Position numbers and translations under genes: made by a program
In this document: positions 26,250 through 36,282 of the stretch, one piece after another
Layout of the letters: each line of letters begins with the position of its first letter
Position numbering within the stretch: position 1 is the first letter of the stretch
Notes under the pieces: model-generated
Databases searched by the model: none
What the model was told of the DNA's origin: nothing
What the model saw: only the letters and a program-made list of their open reading frames with translations
Assembly (NCBI GenBank): GCA_030917925.1
Contig: JAUPTV010000011.1
Span: 1-41,541, forward strand
DNA: 41,541 nucleotides
Direction of reading: 5' to 3'
Origin: Pseudomonadota bacterium
GTDB taxonomy: Bacteria; Pseudomonadota; Gammaproteobacteria; Competibacterales; Competibacteraceae

Positions 26250-27533
26250 TCAGGCCGTTTCCTCAAGCGCGGCTGATAACCAGGCGGCAACCTGATCCTG
26301 CGGCAGGGTGATCTGTTGACTCTGCGCTTCACGCAACGGCTTGATCGCGACCGTGCCGGCGTTGATTTCATCCTCGCCCAGAATCAGGGCAAACCGGGCA
26401 CCGCTGTGATCAGCGCGACGAAATTGCGCCTTAAAGCCGCCGCCGCCGCAATTCATCCGCAACCGTAGCACTGGCCCGGCGTCGCGCAACTGCTCGGCCA
26501 GTCGTAGTGCGGCGCGTTGAGCAGCATCGCCGACCGCGATCAGATAAGCATGAGGGGCGGAATCTGCGCCCGGCAGGCCGGTGGCCGCGAGCATCGCTAC
26601 CAACCGTTCCAGACCCATCGCGAATCCGATGCCGCCAGTGGGTGAACCGCCCAGTTGCTCAATCAGCCCATCGTAGCGACCACCAGCGCAAATCGTCCCC
26701 TGTGAACCCAATACGTCTGTGACCCATTCAAAAACCGTCTGGCTGTAGTAATCCAGACCGCGCACCAGTCGGGGATTGATGGTATAGGCGATGCCTGCCG
26801 TGTCCAGCAGATCCTGTAATGCCGCAAAATGCGCCTGGGATTCAGCGTCGAGATGGTCGAGCAGCGATGGCGCTTCCGCGATCACCGTTTGCATGGCGGG
26901 ATGCTTGCTGTCCAGAATCCGCAGGGGGTTGGTGAGCAAGCGCCGCCGGCTATCGTCATCCAGTTCGCCCTGGCGTGTGGTGAAATAGGCGACCAGTCGT
27001 TCCCGGTAGGCGGCGCGGGCAGCGCTGGAACCCAGTGAATTCAGTTGCAGAGTGACGTTCTGGATGCCAAGTCGCCGCCACAGTCGGGCGGTCAGACTGA
27101 TCAATTCGGCGTCAATATCAGGACCGGCCATGCCATAAGCCTCAGCGCCAATCTGATAAAACTGGCGGTAGCGGCCTTTCTGGGGGCGTTCATAACGGAA
27201 CATCGGGCCGATATACCACAGCCGCTGCGTCTGATGATGCAACAAACCGTGTTCAATGCAGGCCCGGACGCAGCCCGCCGTGCCTTCGGGACGCAGCGTC
27301 AGGCTTTCACCGTTGCGATCATCGAATGTGTACATCTCTTTTTCGACAATATCGGTGACTTCGCCAATCGAGCGGGCGAATAACTCGGTTTTCTCGACCA
27401 GCGGCAGGCGGATTTCCTGATAGCTGTAGGCGGCCAGCACGTCGCGGGCGGTTGTTTCCAGCGCCTGCCACAACGCAGATTCCACGGGCAGGATGTCATT
27501 CATGCCCCGAATGGCTTGAAAAGTTTTCGCCAT
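26250..27533 (-). CDS. hisS: Histidyl-tRNA synthetase
   Basis: A 427-residue class II synthetase starting [16 protein letters not shown], the usual HisS N-terminus. An upstream in-frame extension is rejected because ATG 27533 lies five bases after the rodZ stop and gives the family length. Seen are motif 2 ([15 protein letters not shown]), the histidine-specific [15 protein letters not shown], the glycine-rich GGRYDGL, and motif 3 ([11 protein letters not shown]). The C-terminal anticodon-binding domain ends near 425. It charges tRNA-His in the cytoplasm. It sits between rodZ and yfgM; ispG, often present here, is missing. Confidence 0.97.
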   Translation of the reverse strand: MAKTFQAIRGMNDILPVESALWQALETTARDVLAAYSYQEIRLPLVEKTELFARSIGEVTDIVEKEMYTFDDRNGESLTLRPEGTAGCVRACIEHGLLHHQTQRLWYIGPMFRYERPQKGRYRQFYQIGAEAYGMAGPDIDAELISLTARLWRRLGIQNVTLQLNSLGSSAARAAYRERLVAYFTTRQGELDDDSRRRLLTNPLRILDSKHPAMQTVIAEAPSLLDHLDAESQAHFAALQDLLDTAGIAYTINPRLVRGLDYYSQTVFEWVTDVLGSQGTICAGGRYDGLIEQLGGSPTGGIGFAMGLERLVAMLAATGLPGADSAPHAYLIAVGDAAQRAALRLAEQLRDAGPVLRLRMNCGGGGFKAQFRRADHSGARFALILGEDEINAGTVAIKPLREAQSQQITLPQDQVAAWLSAALEETA

Positions 27534-27537
27534 GGGG

Positions 27538-28578
27538 TTATTCACGGCCCAGGGTGAAACGGCTGACCGTGCCACGCAAGGGGAGATAGGTGGTGGTATC
27601 GACCAGCCGGTCGTCCAGCATAATGCGGGCAGCCGGGGCATTACCCAGTTTAACTTTGAACGGTGCCAGACCTGACAAAGTGTGCGTTGTATTGGCTTTC
27701 ATCAGGCTACTGGTCAGGACATTACCCTCGGCATCCCGGATCTCGACCCAACAATCATTGCTGAATTCCAGCAGCAGTTTGGCTTCCTCATGCTGATTGG
27801 CGGGCGCGCCGGGATCGCTGGTCCGTATCGCAAAGGCCGCTGATTCTGCGGTGATCGGTTGAACGCCGGATACTGAAAACGCCGATGTCGCCGATGCAGA
27901 ATTGGGCGGTGATGTGACGATAGTGGTCGGCGCAGGCGCTGCAACTGTGGGCGGAACGGAAGCTGATAACGGCGAAGCAGTCGGAGCTGTTTCACGGTTC
28001 AGCGAGGTGATCGGGGCCGGCGCAGGCGTTTCGACCGGGCCAGGCTGGAAGGGGTACTGAACCACCTGAGTCCCCGCATTCGACAGTTCCTGGACCGTCG
28101 AACTCCCCGTGGCTGGTCGATCTCCCGACCATGACCCGGCCAGCCAGCCCGGATCCAGATCCGGCAGATGCTGGATAGCGGTCCAACCAATGCCCACCAG
28201 CACCACCAGATAAGCCAGACCACGCAGATCGCGCGCCCGGGCCTGGCGCCGGAGCGGAAGTACGACTTGCAATGGCGGCGGATCCTCACGGCGGGAACCC
28301 GTTTGCTGTTGAAACCGCTCCAGCACCTCTTGGTCCGGCATATCCAGCAATCGGGCATAGCGGCTGAGATAGCCACGGGCGAACACGGGCGGTCCCAATC
28401 GGGCAAAATCGTCAGCCTCGATGGCTTGGACAATCGCGGAATTCAGCATGAGATGCCGGGCCGCTTCACGGGGTTCGAGTCCGTGGCTGGCGCGAACCAG
28501 GGCGAACCAGGCGCCTAACGATTCCGCAGGGGCGCTGGGCGTTTCGGGGGTGAAATCGGTAGCGATCTCGTTGGACAT
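27538..28578 (-). CDS. rodZ: Cytoskeletal cell-shape protein RodZ
   Basis: A 346-residue bitopic membrane protein. The N-terminal helix-turn-helix (about 25-95, with [20 protein letters not shown]) binds MreB. A membrane helix lies at about 118-137. A long Ser/Thr/Pro/Ala linker follows, then a C-terminal periplasmic DUF4115 domain (about 262-335, ECWVEI-like segment [15 protein letters not shown]). RodZ links MreB to the elongation machinery and sets rod shape. The ATG follows the pilW stop by 3 bases, as in the conserved pilW-rodZ order. Confidence 0.93.
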   Translation of the reverse strand: MSNEIATDFTPETPSAPAESLGAWFALVRASHGLEPREAARHLMLNSAIVQAIEADDFARLGPPVFARGYLSRYARLLDMPDQEVLERFQQQTGSRREDPPPLQVVLPLRRQARARDLRGLAYLVVLVGIGWTAIQHLPDLDPGWLAGSWSGDRPATGSSTVQELSNAGTQVVQYPFQPGPVETPAPAPITSLNRETAPTASPLSASVPPTVAAPAPTTIVTSPPNSASATSAFSVSGVQPITAESAAFAIRTSDPGAPANQHEEAKLLLEFSNDCWVEIRDAEGNVLTSSLMKANTTHTLSGLAPFKVKLGNAPAARIMLDDRLVDTTTYLPLRGTVSRFTLGRE

Positions 28579-28581
28579 GAT

Positions 28582-29343
28582 CTATTCCGGCTGTTTCAGG
28601 CGTCGGGTTTCATCAGAGTTGGGGAACTGCGCCATCAGGACCGCTTTATAGTCCCGATGCAGCATGGGGTCGCCGTCCGGCGAAGATTCAATGGTAATCC
28701 CCAGCCACAGGCTTTGCAGCGTGGGACGGCTTTGGCTGTGATAGCGTTGCAGGAAGGCGCGGGCTTGCAACGTCTTGCTCTGCTTTTGGCTCAACTGGGC
28801 CATTTCAAACAGGGCGCTGGTATTGTTAGGGTTGATCTCCAGCGCTTTCCGCAGCCAGGTTTCAGCCTGGGCCTGGTCATCGCGCTGGCGGGCGCAAATC
28901 GCCATGCCTGCCCAAGCCTCAGCCGCCGTGGCCCCGGCATTGGCCGGATCGTCGGCGATGCGCTGAAATTCGCTTTCACCCTCGGCGGTGCGCACCGGTT
29001 CGCGCAGGCACAGGAACCGTGCATAGTTCAACCGGGCCAGGGTGTAGTCCGATTTCTGGTCAATGGCTTTTTTATAGTGAATTTCCGCTGGACCGTACTC
29101 GCGGATTTCCTCATACAGTACGGCAATCGCGTTATGGGCCTCGGGGTAGTTGTCCTTGAATTGCAGGGTCTTGAGCAATTTTTCCGTAGCGACTTCGAAG
29201 TGGCCCGACTGCATGTAACCGATGCCCAGCTTGAAATTGGCCTCAGCGACGTCCTCATTGAAGTCCCGTTCCTGGGTACTGGCGCAAGCGCCCAGCAGTA
29301 AGGTCAGGGACAGGGTGAGCGTAGGCAGAATGATGCGTCGCAT
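28582..29343 (-). CDS. pilW: Type IV pilus biogenesis lipoprotein PilW/PilF
   Basis: A 253-residue outer-membrane lipoprotein that helps assemble the PilQ secretin. The true start is ATG 29343 with AGGGAGA upstream; the longer upstream frame is rejected. The signal peptide ends in lipobox LLGAC. Several TPR units follow (for example FKLGIGYMQSGHFEVATEKLLK, DYTLARLNYARFLC, AETWLRKALEINPNNTSALF). It sits between rlmN (13 bp gap) and rodZ, the classical gammaproteobacterial order. Confidence 0.92.
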   Translation of the reverse strand: MRRIILPTLTLSLTLLLGACASTQERDFNEDVAEANFKLGIGYMQSGHFEVATEKLLKTLQFKDNYPEAHNAIAVLYEEIREYGPAEIHYKKAIDQKSDYTLARLNYARFLCLREPVRTAEGESEFQRIADDPANAGATAAEAWAGMAICARQRDDQAQAETWLRKALEINPNNTSALFEMAQLSQKQSKTLQARAFLQRYHSQSRPTLQSLWLGITIESSPDGDPMLHRDYKAVLMAQFPNSDETRRLKQPE

Positions 29344-29356
29344 GAGGGGTTCTCCC

Positions 29357-30481
29357 TTAACCGACAACAAGTGGCGGCGGGCGTTCCAGCCGCCGACCCC
29401 GCGCCTGTACCTGGCCAGCGAGCTGGCCGCAGGCGGCGGCGATGTCATCGCCCCGGGTCTTGCGCGTCACCACGGTCAAATCATGCGCCAACAATATCGC
29501 ATGGAAACGGGCAATGGTTGCCGGGTCAGACCGCTGGTAGCGGGCATTGGGAAACGGGTTGAACGGAATCAGGTTCACCTTGGACGGGATGTCGCGGATC
29601 AGCGCCGCCAGCGCCCGGGCGTGCGCTTCAGAATCATTGACCCCCGCCAGCAGCACATATTCCCAGGTAATGCGGCGGTGCGGTTTGTCCGCGATATAGT
29701 GCTGGCACGCCGCCAGCAGTTCCGCGAGAGGGTATTTACGATTCAGCGGCACCAGTTCATTACGCAAGGCATCGGTCGGCGCATGCAGGGAGACGGCAAG
29801 GCTGACTTCGGAGACATCGCGTAATCGGTAGAGCGCGGGAACCACGCCTGCCGTACTCAGCGTGACCCGGCGCTTGGAAATCCCGAAGGCCAGATCGTCC
29901 TGCATCAGGTCGGTCGCTTTCACCACACTGGCGAAATTCAGCAGCGGCTCGCCCATGCCCATCAGCACGATATTGGTGATGATCCGGTCGCCGTTACGCC
30001 GCTCGCCGAGCAGTCGGCTGGCCTGCCAGACCTGGCCGATGATTTCGGCGACGGTGAGATTACGGTTAAAGCCCTGTTGGGCGGTGGCGCAGAACGAACA
30101 GTCCAGCGGGCAGCCGATTTGCGACGACACGCACAGGGTGCCGCGATCCGGTTCGGGGATAAAGACGGTTTCAATGCAGTTACCGCTGTCCAGCCGAATC
30201 AGCCACTTGTGGGAGCCATCCCGCGAAGCCTGGTCGAGCGCCACTTCCGGCAGGCGGATTTCCGCAGATTCAGCCAACCGCTCCCGCAGCGCCTTGCTTA
30301 GATTGGTCATGGCGGCGAAGTCAATGACGCGCTCGTGGTAAATCCACTTCATGACCTGGGTGGCGCGGAAGGGTTTTTCGCCCAGAGCGACGAAGAACGC
30401 TTCCAGATCGGAACGATCCAGATCGAGTAAATTGACCTTGCCAGCCGTTGCCATCATTACCGATGCCGGGTTCTGAATCAT
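29357..30481 (-). CDS. rlmN: RlmN 23S rRNA/tRNA (adenine-C2) methyltransferase
   Basis: A 374-residue radical-SAM enzyme that methylates A2503 of 23S rRNA and A37 of some tRNAs. The cluster-binding CxxxCxxC is visible in [19 protein letters not shown], followed by GMGEPLLN. The C-terminal [11 protein letters not shown] carries the second catalytic cysteine. The ATG directly follows the ndk stop with no gap; ATG codons at residues 9 and 10 are alternative starts. The C-terminus extends slightly beyond the usual end with a basic tail. Confidence 0.96.
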   Translation of the reverse strand: MIQNPASVMMATAGKVNLLDLDRSDLEAFFVALGEKPFRATQVMKWIYHERVIDFAAMTNLSKALRERLAESAEIRLPEVALDQASRDGSHKWLIRLDSGNCIETVFIPEPDRGTLCVSSQIGCPLDCSFCATAQQGFNRNLTVAEIIGQVWQASRLLGERRNGDRIITNIVLMGMGEPLLNFASVVKATDLMQDDLAFGISKRRVTLSTAGVVPALYRLRDVSEVSLAVSLHAPTDALRNELVPLNRKYPLAELLAACQHYIADKPHRRITWEYVLLAGVNDSEAHARALAALIRDIPSKVNLIPFNPFPNARYQRSDPATIARFHAILLAHDLTVVTRKTRGDDIAAACGQLAGQVQARGRRLERPPPLVVG

Positions 30482-30910
30482 TCAGCGGGCGGAAATCAGA
30501 TCAGCCTGACTGAAAAAGAAAGCAATTTCAGTTGCGGCGGTTTCGGGCGCGTCCGAGCCGTGGACGGTGTTGCGGGTGACGCTGACCGCGAAATCGCCGC
30601 GAATGGTGCCCGGCAGTGCCTTGCTGGGGTCAGTGGCCCCCATCAGTTGGCGGTTTCGGGCGATAGCGTTTTCGCCTTCCAGGACGAGAGTGATGATCGG
30701 GCTTTCCGTCATGTATTTCACCAGTTCAGCGTAGAACGGGCGTTCCCGATGGACCTCGTAAAAGGCTCCTGCCTGTTCCGGGGTCAGATGGACCATCCGG
30801 GCCGCAATGATCCGCAAACCCTCTTCCTCGAAACGGGTGATGATCTTGCCAATGAGGTTCTTGGCGACGGCGCCAGGCTTGATAATGGACAGGGTGCGTT
30901 CAACGGCCAT
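30482..30910 (-). CDS. ndk: Nucleoside diphosphate kinase
   Basis: A 142-residue enzyme that balances NTP and dNTP pools by phosphate transfer. The active-site NTVHGSD places the phospho-histidine at His117. The N-terminal [10 protein letters not shown] and the GTIRGDF loop are canonical. The ATG is preceded by GGAG. It heads the ndk-rlmN-pilW-rodZ gene run; the 141 bp between it and hisG contains no hairpin I would call a terminator. Confidence 0.97.
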   Translation of the reverse strand: MAVERTLSIIKPGAVAKNLIGKIITRFEEEGLRIIAARMVHLTPEQAGAFYEVHRERPFYAELVKYMTESPIITLVLEGENAIARNRQLMGATDPSKALPGTIRGDFAVSVTRNTVHGSDAPETAATEIAFFFSQADLISAR

Positions 30911-31051
30911 GCAATGCTCCAGGTGGCAATCGGGATAATCGATCAGGGGGATTGGGGTTAGGCAATAAACCCGACGGGCTATCGAGTCTATGGGAGAAGT
31001 TTAGCGATATTATAGAAGGAACGGGCAATGTATTCACCGATTCTGGAACAG

Positions 31052-31924
31052 CTAGACCATTTTTTTCAGATCGTATTCCAGAATGCCCTGAGCGCCGGCG
31101 ACAATCAGACGCGGCAATAAATCGCGCACCATCTCCCGGTCGACCACGGTTTCCAGCGCCAACCAGTCGCGGTCGTAGAGATGACTGACGGTGGGGGCGT
31201 GCAGACTGGGCAGCAGGCGCACCACCTGGTCGAGTTGCGCCGCTGGCACGTTCATTTTCAGCGCGACTTTGTGGCGGGCGGTCAGCGCCGCACGGGTCAG
31301 CAGGGCGATTTGCTCAATCCGGGCTTTTTTCCAGGGGTCCTCCAGGGCCGCACGATTGGCGATCAGGCGGGTGGTGGTATGCAGCAAATTGCAAACGATG
31401 CGCAGACCGTGGGCGCGGATGGTGCTGCCGGTTTCGGTAATTTCCACTGCGGCGTCCACCAAACCCTCAACCACCTTGGCTTCGGTGGCACCCCAGGAAA
31501 ATTCTACGGTCGCATCGATGCCGCGTTCGGCCAGGATGCGCCGGGTGAAGCCGACCAGTTCGGTAGCGATGCGCTTGCCGGCCAGGTCTTCCAGGGCGTT
31601 AATCGAGGAATCGCCGCGCACAATCAAGACCCAGCGGGCGGGTTGGTCGGAGCTTTTGGAATAGCTGAGTTCAGCGATTTCCACGACATCGGCCTGGCTT
31701 TCCATAATCCAGTCCAGCCCGGTCAGGCCGGCGTCCAGGGTACCGTTAGCCACATAGCCAGCCATTTCCTGGGAACGGACCAGCGCACAGCTCATTTCCG
31801 GGTCGTTGATGGTGGGAAAGTAATTGCGGCTGTGGGCGCTGATGGTCCAGCCGGCCTGGCCGAACAAGGCGATGGTGGCGCTTTCCAGACTGCCTTTGGG
31901 GATACCAAGTTTGAGTTGCCGCAT
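31052..31924 (-). CDS. hisG: ATP phosphoribosyltransferase, long form
   Basis: A 290-residue HisG that catalyses the first step of histidine synthesis (ATP plus PRPP). The PRPP-binding loop EITETGSTIRAHGLR and a C-terminal regulatory ACT-like domain (about 210-288) identify the long form, which works without HisZ and is inhibited by histidine. It stands alone here: no other his biosynthesis gene is adjacent. A stop-proximal weak hairpin is not obvious. Confidence 0.94.
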   Translation of the reverse strand: MRQLKLGIPKGSLESATIALFGQAGWTISAHSRNYFPTINDPEMSCALVRSQEMAGYVANGTLDAGLTGLDWIMESQADVVEIAELSYSKSSDQPARWVLIVRGDSSINALEDLAGKRIATELVGFTRRILAERGIDATVEFSWGATEAKVVEGLVDAAVEITETGSTIRAHGLRIVCNLLHTTTRLIANRAALEDPWKKARIEQIALLTRAALTARHKVALKMNVPAAQLDQVVRLLPSLHAPTVSHLYDRDWLALETVVDREMVRDLLPRLIVAGAQGILEYDLKKMV

Positions 31925-32085
31925 GATGAAATCCGGGATTGGGGTGGTGAGAATAGGGTTGCTATTTTATTCAAGGCGCGCGGAGATGTCCCGTGCGCCG
32001 CGTAGAATCCGCAATCTGCGAAGCGTTGCAAGCGCCCATCGATGTTGTCAAGGTTTCAGAGTTGGTCTGATCGAAGTTGCAGTAT

Positions 32086-33231
32086 TCAAAAAGGTTCTTC
32101 AGGATGATCGGCATAGCGTTTAGCAATCTGGACAAACTCGTCCATCAGGGCCAGAAAGGCATCGACAATATCGGGATCGAAGTGCTTGCCGCGTCCTTCA
32201 GTGATAATGCTGACGGCCTGTTCCAGGGGAAATGCCTCCTTGTAATGTCGCCGGGAGATGAGCGCATCGAAGACATCGGCCAGCGCCATGAGCCGGGCCG
32301 CTACCGGGATCGCATTGCCGGCGAGTCTGCTGGGGTAGCCGGAACCGTCCCATTTCTCATGATGCCCACCCGCGATTTGCCGGGCGGTTTCGAGAAAAGC
32401 CAGGGGCGAATTGGCAGGTTGGGATCCCGCACGGCTGCTGACATGGTTGATTGCTTCGCTAATGGTGTCAGCGCCGATGGCGGCATGGGTCTTCATAATC
32501 TCGAACTCTTCCACCGTCAGCTTGCCCGGTTTCAGCAGAATGGCGTCGGCAATGCCGACCTTGCCAATATCGTGCAGGGGCGCGGCCTTGGCAATGCGCT
32601 GGCGCTGCGCGGTGTCAGCCAGTTCGGCGGCAAAGCGCGGATGATCGCGCAAACGTTCCATTAGCGCCTCAATGTAGGCTTGCGTCCGGTGCAGATGGTT
32701 GCCGGTTTCGTTGTCGCGCTTTTCCGCCAGCAGCGCCAGACTGTGCAGACTAACATCCTTGATCAGTTCATTCTCGGCCATCCGGCGGCGCACTTCGCCT
32801 TCAAGGTAACTGTTCTGATCGGCCAGCCAGTCCCGCGCCTGTTTGAGTTCGAGATGTGTGCGCACCCGCGCCAGTAAAATCGCTGGTTTGATCGGCTTGG
32901 CGATGTAGTCCACCGCGCCGAGCGCCAGTCCGCGCTCTTCGTCTTCATCGGCATCCATGGCAGTCACGAAGATCACGGGTATATCGCACGTCCGGGGATC
33001 AGCCTGTAGTTCAGCGATGACCTGGTAGCCGTCCATTTCGGGCATCATCACATCGAGCAAGATGAGCGCAGGTACGGGCGGATTGACGACCGCCTTCAAG
33101 GCTCTCCGCCCGGAATTAGCGACGCGTACTTGGTAGTAAGGTTGCAATAACTGACCAATGACGGTCAGATTTTCCCGCGTGTCGTCTATAATCAGAATCG
33201 CCTGTCGTTTTACCGCGTCTTCAACGCTCAT
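32086..33231 (-). CDS. Response regulator with HD-GYP c-di-GMP phosphodiesterase
   Basis: About 381 residues: receiver domain (10-130) with Asp16-Asp17 and phospho-acceptor Asp60, a coiled linker, then an HD-GYP domain with HDIGKVGI and HHEKWDGSGYP, the metal and substrate motifs of active enzymes that hydrolyse c-di-GMP. The start is ATG 33231, chosen because AAGGAGG lies five bases upstream; a TTG five codons earlier has no ribosome site. It is divergent from the GGDEF-EAL response regulator across a 536-bp gap. No cognate histidine kinase is adjacent. Confidence 0.93.
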   Translation of the reverse strand: MSVEDAVKRQAILIIDDTRENLTVIGQLLQPYYQVRVANSGRRALKAVVNPPVPALILLDVMMPEMDGYQVIAELQADPRTCDIPVIFVTAMDADEDEERGLALGAVDYIAKPIKPAILLARVRTHLELKQARDWLADQNSYLEGEVRRRMAENELIKDVSLHSLALLAEKRDNETGNHLHRTQAYIEALMERLRDHPRFAAELADTAQRQRIAKAAPLHDIGKVGIADAILLKPGKLTVEEFEIMKTHAAIGADTISEAINHVSSRAGSQPANSPLAFLETARQIAGGHHEKWDGSGYPSRLAGNAIPVAARLMALADVFDALISRRHYKEAFPLEQAVSIITEGRGKHFDPDIVDAFLALMDEFVQIAKRYADHPEEPF

Positions 33232-33767
33232 CCAGTCCTCCTTCAAATCGTTATTTAAATGCGCGGTTTGTTCGATGTCATGTCCGCAGCGCGTCAGCCA
33301 TTTCGGCGAGCGAACCCTTGCTGCCGATGGCGTGGCGTAACCCCTGACGATAAAATGGCGCTATCAAGTCTAATTTTGTCACCCGATGGAAAACAAAAAA
33401 CCGGAGGTTTGTCAAAGTGATGGCCACGAAATTAACGTGAAACGATTTTTGAGTATAGACGCCCCCGGAAGGCGCTTCCGAATTATTCAGGTAATTTCCA
33501 ATAAAGCCCGCCATACTGGACAGAATGACACATTGTTGACGTGCTTTAACCACACGCCTTGTAGAAAAATTTTGAAAAAGCAGGCTAATATAACCTTTTC
33601 AGGAAATCGCCTCAGGCGCAACCGCCAGCCAATAACTTTTGGGGATATCGATCGTGACCCGCAAAAACCTGCAGGATGATCTCCGGAAATTGCCTGCTGA
33701 CGAGAGGTATCTTCACTTGAATGTTTCGACTCCAGCAACGCTTTGTAGCGACCGGGAGAAGGCGCGG
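33232..33767. promoter_or_regulatory. Divergent intergenic region between two c-di-GMP genes
   Basis: 536 bp without a convincing gene. It must carry the promoters for the HD-GYP gene (leftward) and the GGDEF-EAL gene (rightward). The middle (about 33350-33640) is AT-richer, with runs such as GAAAAATTTTGAAAAAG. An open frame at 33386-33679 (+) has no recognisable features and is probably chance. I could not fix specific operators or -10/-35 boxes. Confidence 0.5.
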
Positions 33768-36263
33768 ATGATCGGTGAAAATCAGGAATCAACGATAATG
33801 GTGGTGGATGATGCCCCGATTAATTTGAAAATTCTGGGGGTGTTGCTGCATCGACACGGCTACCGCGTGATGCAGTTTACCCGTGGCGAGCTGGCTTTGC
33901 GCGCTGCTGCCCACGAACCGCCGGAACTGATCCTCCTGGACATTATGATGCCGGAGATGGACGGTTTCGAAGTGTGTCGGCGATTGAAGGCAGATGAGGC
34001 GCTTCAGGCCATTCCCGTCATTTTCATTAGCGCTCTGGACGATACGGCAGACAAAGTTCGGGCCTTTACCGAAGGCGGAGTGGATTATGTCGCCAAGCCT
34101 TTCCAGGAACAGGAACTCCTGGCCCGCGTCAAAACGCATCTGAGCCTGCGCCGGATGCAGCGGGAACTGGAAAAACACCAGCGTGATCTGGAAGCGCTGG
34201 TCGATGAAAAAGTCCATCACCTGCACACCGTTCTGGATGCTGCTCAGGCCGGTACCTGGGAGTGGAATATTCAAACCAATGCCATTCAGTTCGATGATCG
34301 CTGGGCGCGTACGCTGGGTTACCAGTTGCAGGAACTGGAACCCACGACTCAGGCGACCTGGGAGAGCCGCGTTCATCCGGATGATTTACCCATGATGCTG
34401 AACGCTATGTCCCAGAATATGGACGGCGAGCGAGAGCGCTATGAAGCCGAGTACCGTATCCAGCACAAGAACGGTCAGTGGGTATGGCTGCGCAGTCTGG
34501 GCCGCGTGATGCAGCGAACGCCAAATGGCGAGCCGCTCCTGATGGTGGGCATTGATATTAATGTTACCGAACAGAAGACCCATCAGGCGAAACTGGAGTT
34601 TGTCACGCATCACGATGCGTTGACCGGGCTGCCTAATCGCGGTTTGTTCGCCGAGTTCTTGCGGGCGATGATGACCATTTGTCGCCGATCCCGGGCCAGG
34701 TTGGCAGTCGCCTATATTGATATCGACGGCTTTGCGGCTATCAACCGGATCTACGGTCGCCAGACCGGTAACCAGTTGATCATCGAACTGGCCCGGCGGA
34801 TACAGGAATCAGTGCGCGAGCGCCGCCATGTAGCGCGTATCGGCGGCGATGAACTGGCGGTGATCCTGAGCGGGCTGGAGCGAGCGGATGCATTCCGTGC
34901 GCCGGTGCAGCGCTTGATCGAGGCCGTGTCCCGTCCGATCGTTATCGATAAGCAGAATATCGTCATGACCGCCAGTATCGGTATCACCCTGTTTCCCCAG
35001 GCCGATAACGTGGATGCCGAGCAGTTGCTGCGGCAGGCCGACCAGGCGATGTACCAGGTCAAGCTGGCCGGCAAGAACCGTTATCATGTTTTCGATTCCG
35101 AGCATGATGGGAGCGTGCGCGAGCGGTATGAACGGATTGATGATATCCGCCAGGCGCTGATGCGTCAGGAGTTTGTGCTGTACTACCAGCCCAAGGTCAA
35201 TTTGCACAGCGGTGTCTGTATCGGTTTTGAGGCGCTGATCCGTTGGCAACATCCCGATCGTGGTCTGTTACCACCCGGCGCATTTCTGCCGGTCCTCGAA
35301 CAACATCCACTGTTGATCACGCTGGGCGACTGGGTGATCGAGGCCGCACTGGAACAACTGGCCGGCTGGAATGCCGACGGGCTGAAAACGACGGTCAGCG
35401 TCAATGTTGATGGTTTGCAGTTGCACGATCCCGAATTTGCCGCCCGACTCGAGCGGCAACTGCAAGCGCAACCGTCGGTGACGCCGCAGCAACTGGAACT
35501 CGAAATTCTCGAAACTGGCGCACTCGCGGACATGGCCCGGGTTTCGGCCCTGATTGAGGACCTGCAAGGCCGGGGGGTGGCTTGTGCGCTGGACGACTTC
35601 GGCACCGGATTTTCGTCGCTGACCTTCCTCAAGCGCTTGGCGGCGCATACGGTCAAGATCGATCAAAGCTTCGTTCGCAACATGCTGACCGATGTCGAAC
35701 AGGCGGTCATTATTGACAGTATTGTCGGGCTGACGCGCCGCTTCGAGCGTCAGGTGCTGGCCGAGGGAGTGGAAACCGAGCTTCATGGCAATCTGTTATT
35801 GGAGCTTGGCTGCGAACTGGGCCAAGGCTATGGCATTGCCCGACCGATGTCGGCCGACGCCGTTCCCAAATGGATCGCCAGTTGGCGTCCACCGGCGTCA
35901 TGGCGCGAAAGCAAGGCGGTAGTTTACGAAAATATGCCGATATTCTTCGCCGAATTGCAGCACCGCGCCTGGTTTGACGCCCTGCAAAATCATTTGGACG
36001 GTAGCGAATGTTCGCTACTGCTGAACTTTAATCAATGCAGCTCAAAACGATGGTTGCATAACATAGAGATTATCGAGCGCTTTGGTCACCGTGCCGACTT
36101 TATCGCGCTCGATGCGCTGCACGATGAACTCCACGCGGAAGCGGTCAAGTTCATGGCGTGGCGCCACGCACATCAGCCTGACAAAATCGAGGCATCCCTG
36201 CCCGAACTGCAGGCGCTGAGCAATCTGTTATTGAGTGAGTTGAAGCTATTGCGCCATTCGTAG
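33768..36263 (+). CDS. Response regulator-PAS-GGDEF-EAL protein with C-terminal CZB-like domain
   Basis: About 831 residues. The receiver domain (8-125) has phospho-acceptor Asp58. A coiled linker and a PAS domain with PAC follow (about 150-270), then GGDEF (about 275-440) and EAL (about 455-705). The GGDEF signature is GGDEL and lacks other substrate residues, so cyclase activity is doubtful. The EAL domain keeps EAL, Asn546, DDFGTG, Lys630 and AEGVET, so c-di-GMP breakdown is likely. The final 100 residues match a chemoreceptor zinc-binding pattern: His732 (HRAW), Cys757 and His785/His789 (HDELH). I chose ATG 33768 with AAGG six bases upstream; an earlier TTG frame is less likely. It is the only long plus-strand gene here. 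Confidence 0.9.
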   Translation: MIGENQESTIMVVDDAPINLKILGVLLHRHGYRVMQFTRGELALRAAAHEPPELILLDIMMPEMDGFEVCRRLKADEALQAIPVIFISALDDTADKVRAFTEGGVDYVAKPFQEQELLARVKTHLSLRRMQRELEKHQRDLEALVDEKVHHLHTVLDAAQAGTWEWNIQTNAIQFDDRWARTLGYQLQELEPTTQATWESRVHPDDLPMMLNAMSQNMDGERERYEAEYRIQHKNGQWVWLRSLGRVMQRTPNGEPLLMVGIDINVTEQKTHQAKLEFVTHHDALTGLPNRGLFAEFLRAMMTICRRSRARLAVAYIDIDGFAAINRIYGRQTGNQLIIELARRIQESVRERRHVARIGGDELAVILSGLERADAFRAPVQRLIEAVSRPIVIDKQNIVMTASIGITLFPQADNVDAEQLLRQADQAMYQVKLAGKNRYHVFDSEHDGSVRERYERIDDIRQALMRQEFVLYYQPKVNLHSGVCIGFEALIRWQHPDRGLLPPGAFLPVLEQHPLLITLGDWVIEAALEQLAGWNADGLKTTVSVNVDGLQLHDPEFAARLERQLQAQPSVTPQQLELEILETGALADMARVSALIEDLQGRGVACALDDFGTGFSSLTFLKRLAAHTVKIDQSFVRNMLTDVEQAVIIDSIVGLTRRFERQVLAEGVETELHGNLLLELGCELGQGYGIARPMSADAVPKWIASWRPPASWRESKAVVYENMPIFFAELQHRAWFDALQNHLDGSECSLLLNFNQCSSKRWLHNIEIIERFGHRADFIALDALHDELHAEAVKFMAWRHAHQPDKIEASLPELQALSNLLLSELKLLRHS

Positions 36264-36282
36264 CGATAATGGATTGGGAGTT

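Noticed and set aside
27534-27641. N-terminal extension of hisS by 36 codons
   Set aside because: It would overlap rodZ. The family start [10 protein letters not shown] fits ATG 27533, just after the rodZ stop.
29344-29448. N-terminal extension of pilW
   Set aside because: The lipoprotein signal peptide begins at ATG 29343, which has a good ribosome site; the extension would overlap rlmN.
33386-33679. 97-codon plus-strand frame in the divergent gap
   Set aside because: No family features, no clear ribosome site, and it lies where promoters are needed.
33639-33767. Upstream TTG start for the GGDEF-EAL protein
   Set aside because: The added 43 residues are not part of the receiver fold, and ATG 33768 has a proper ribosome site.
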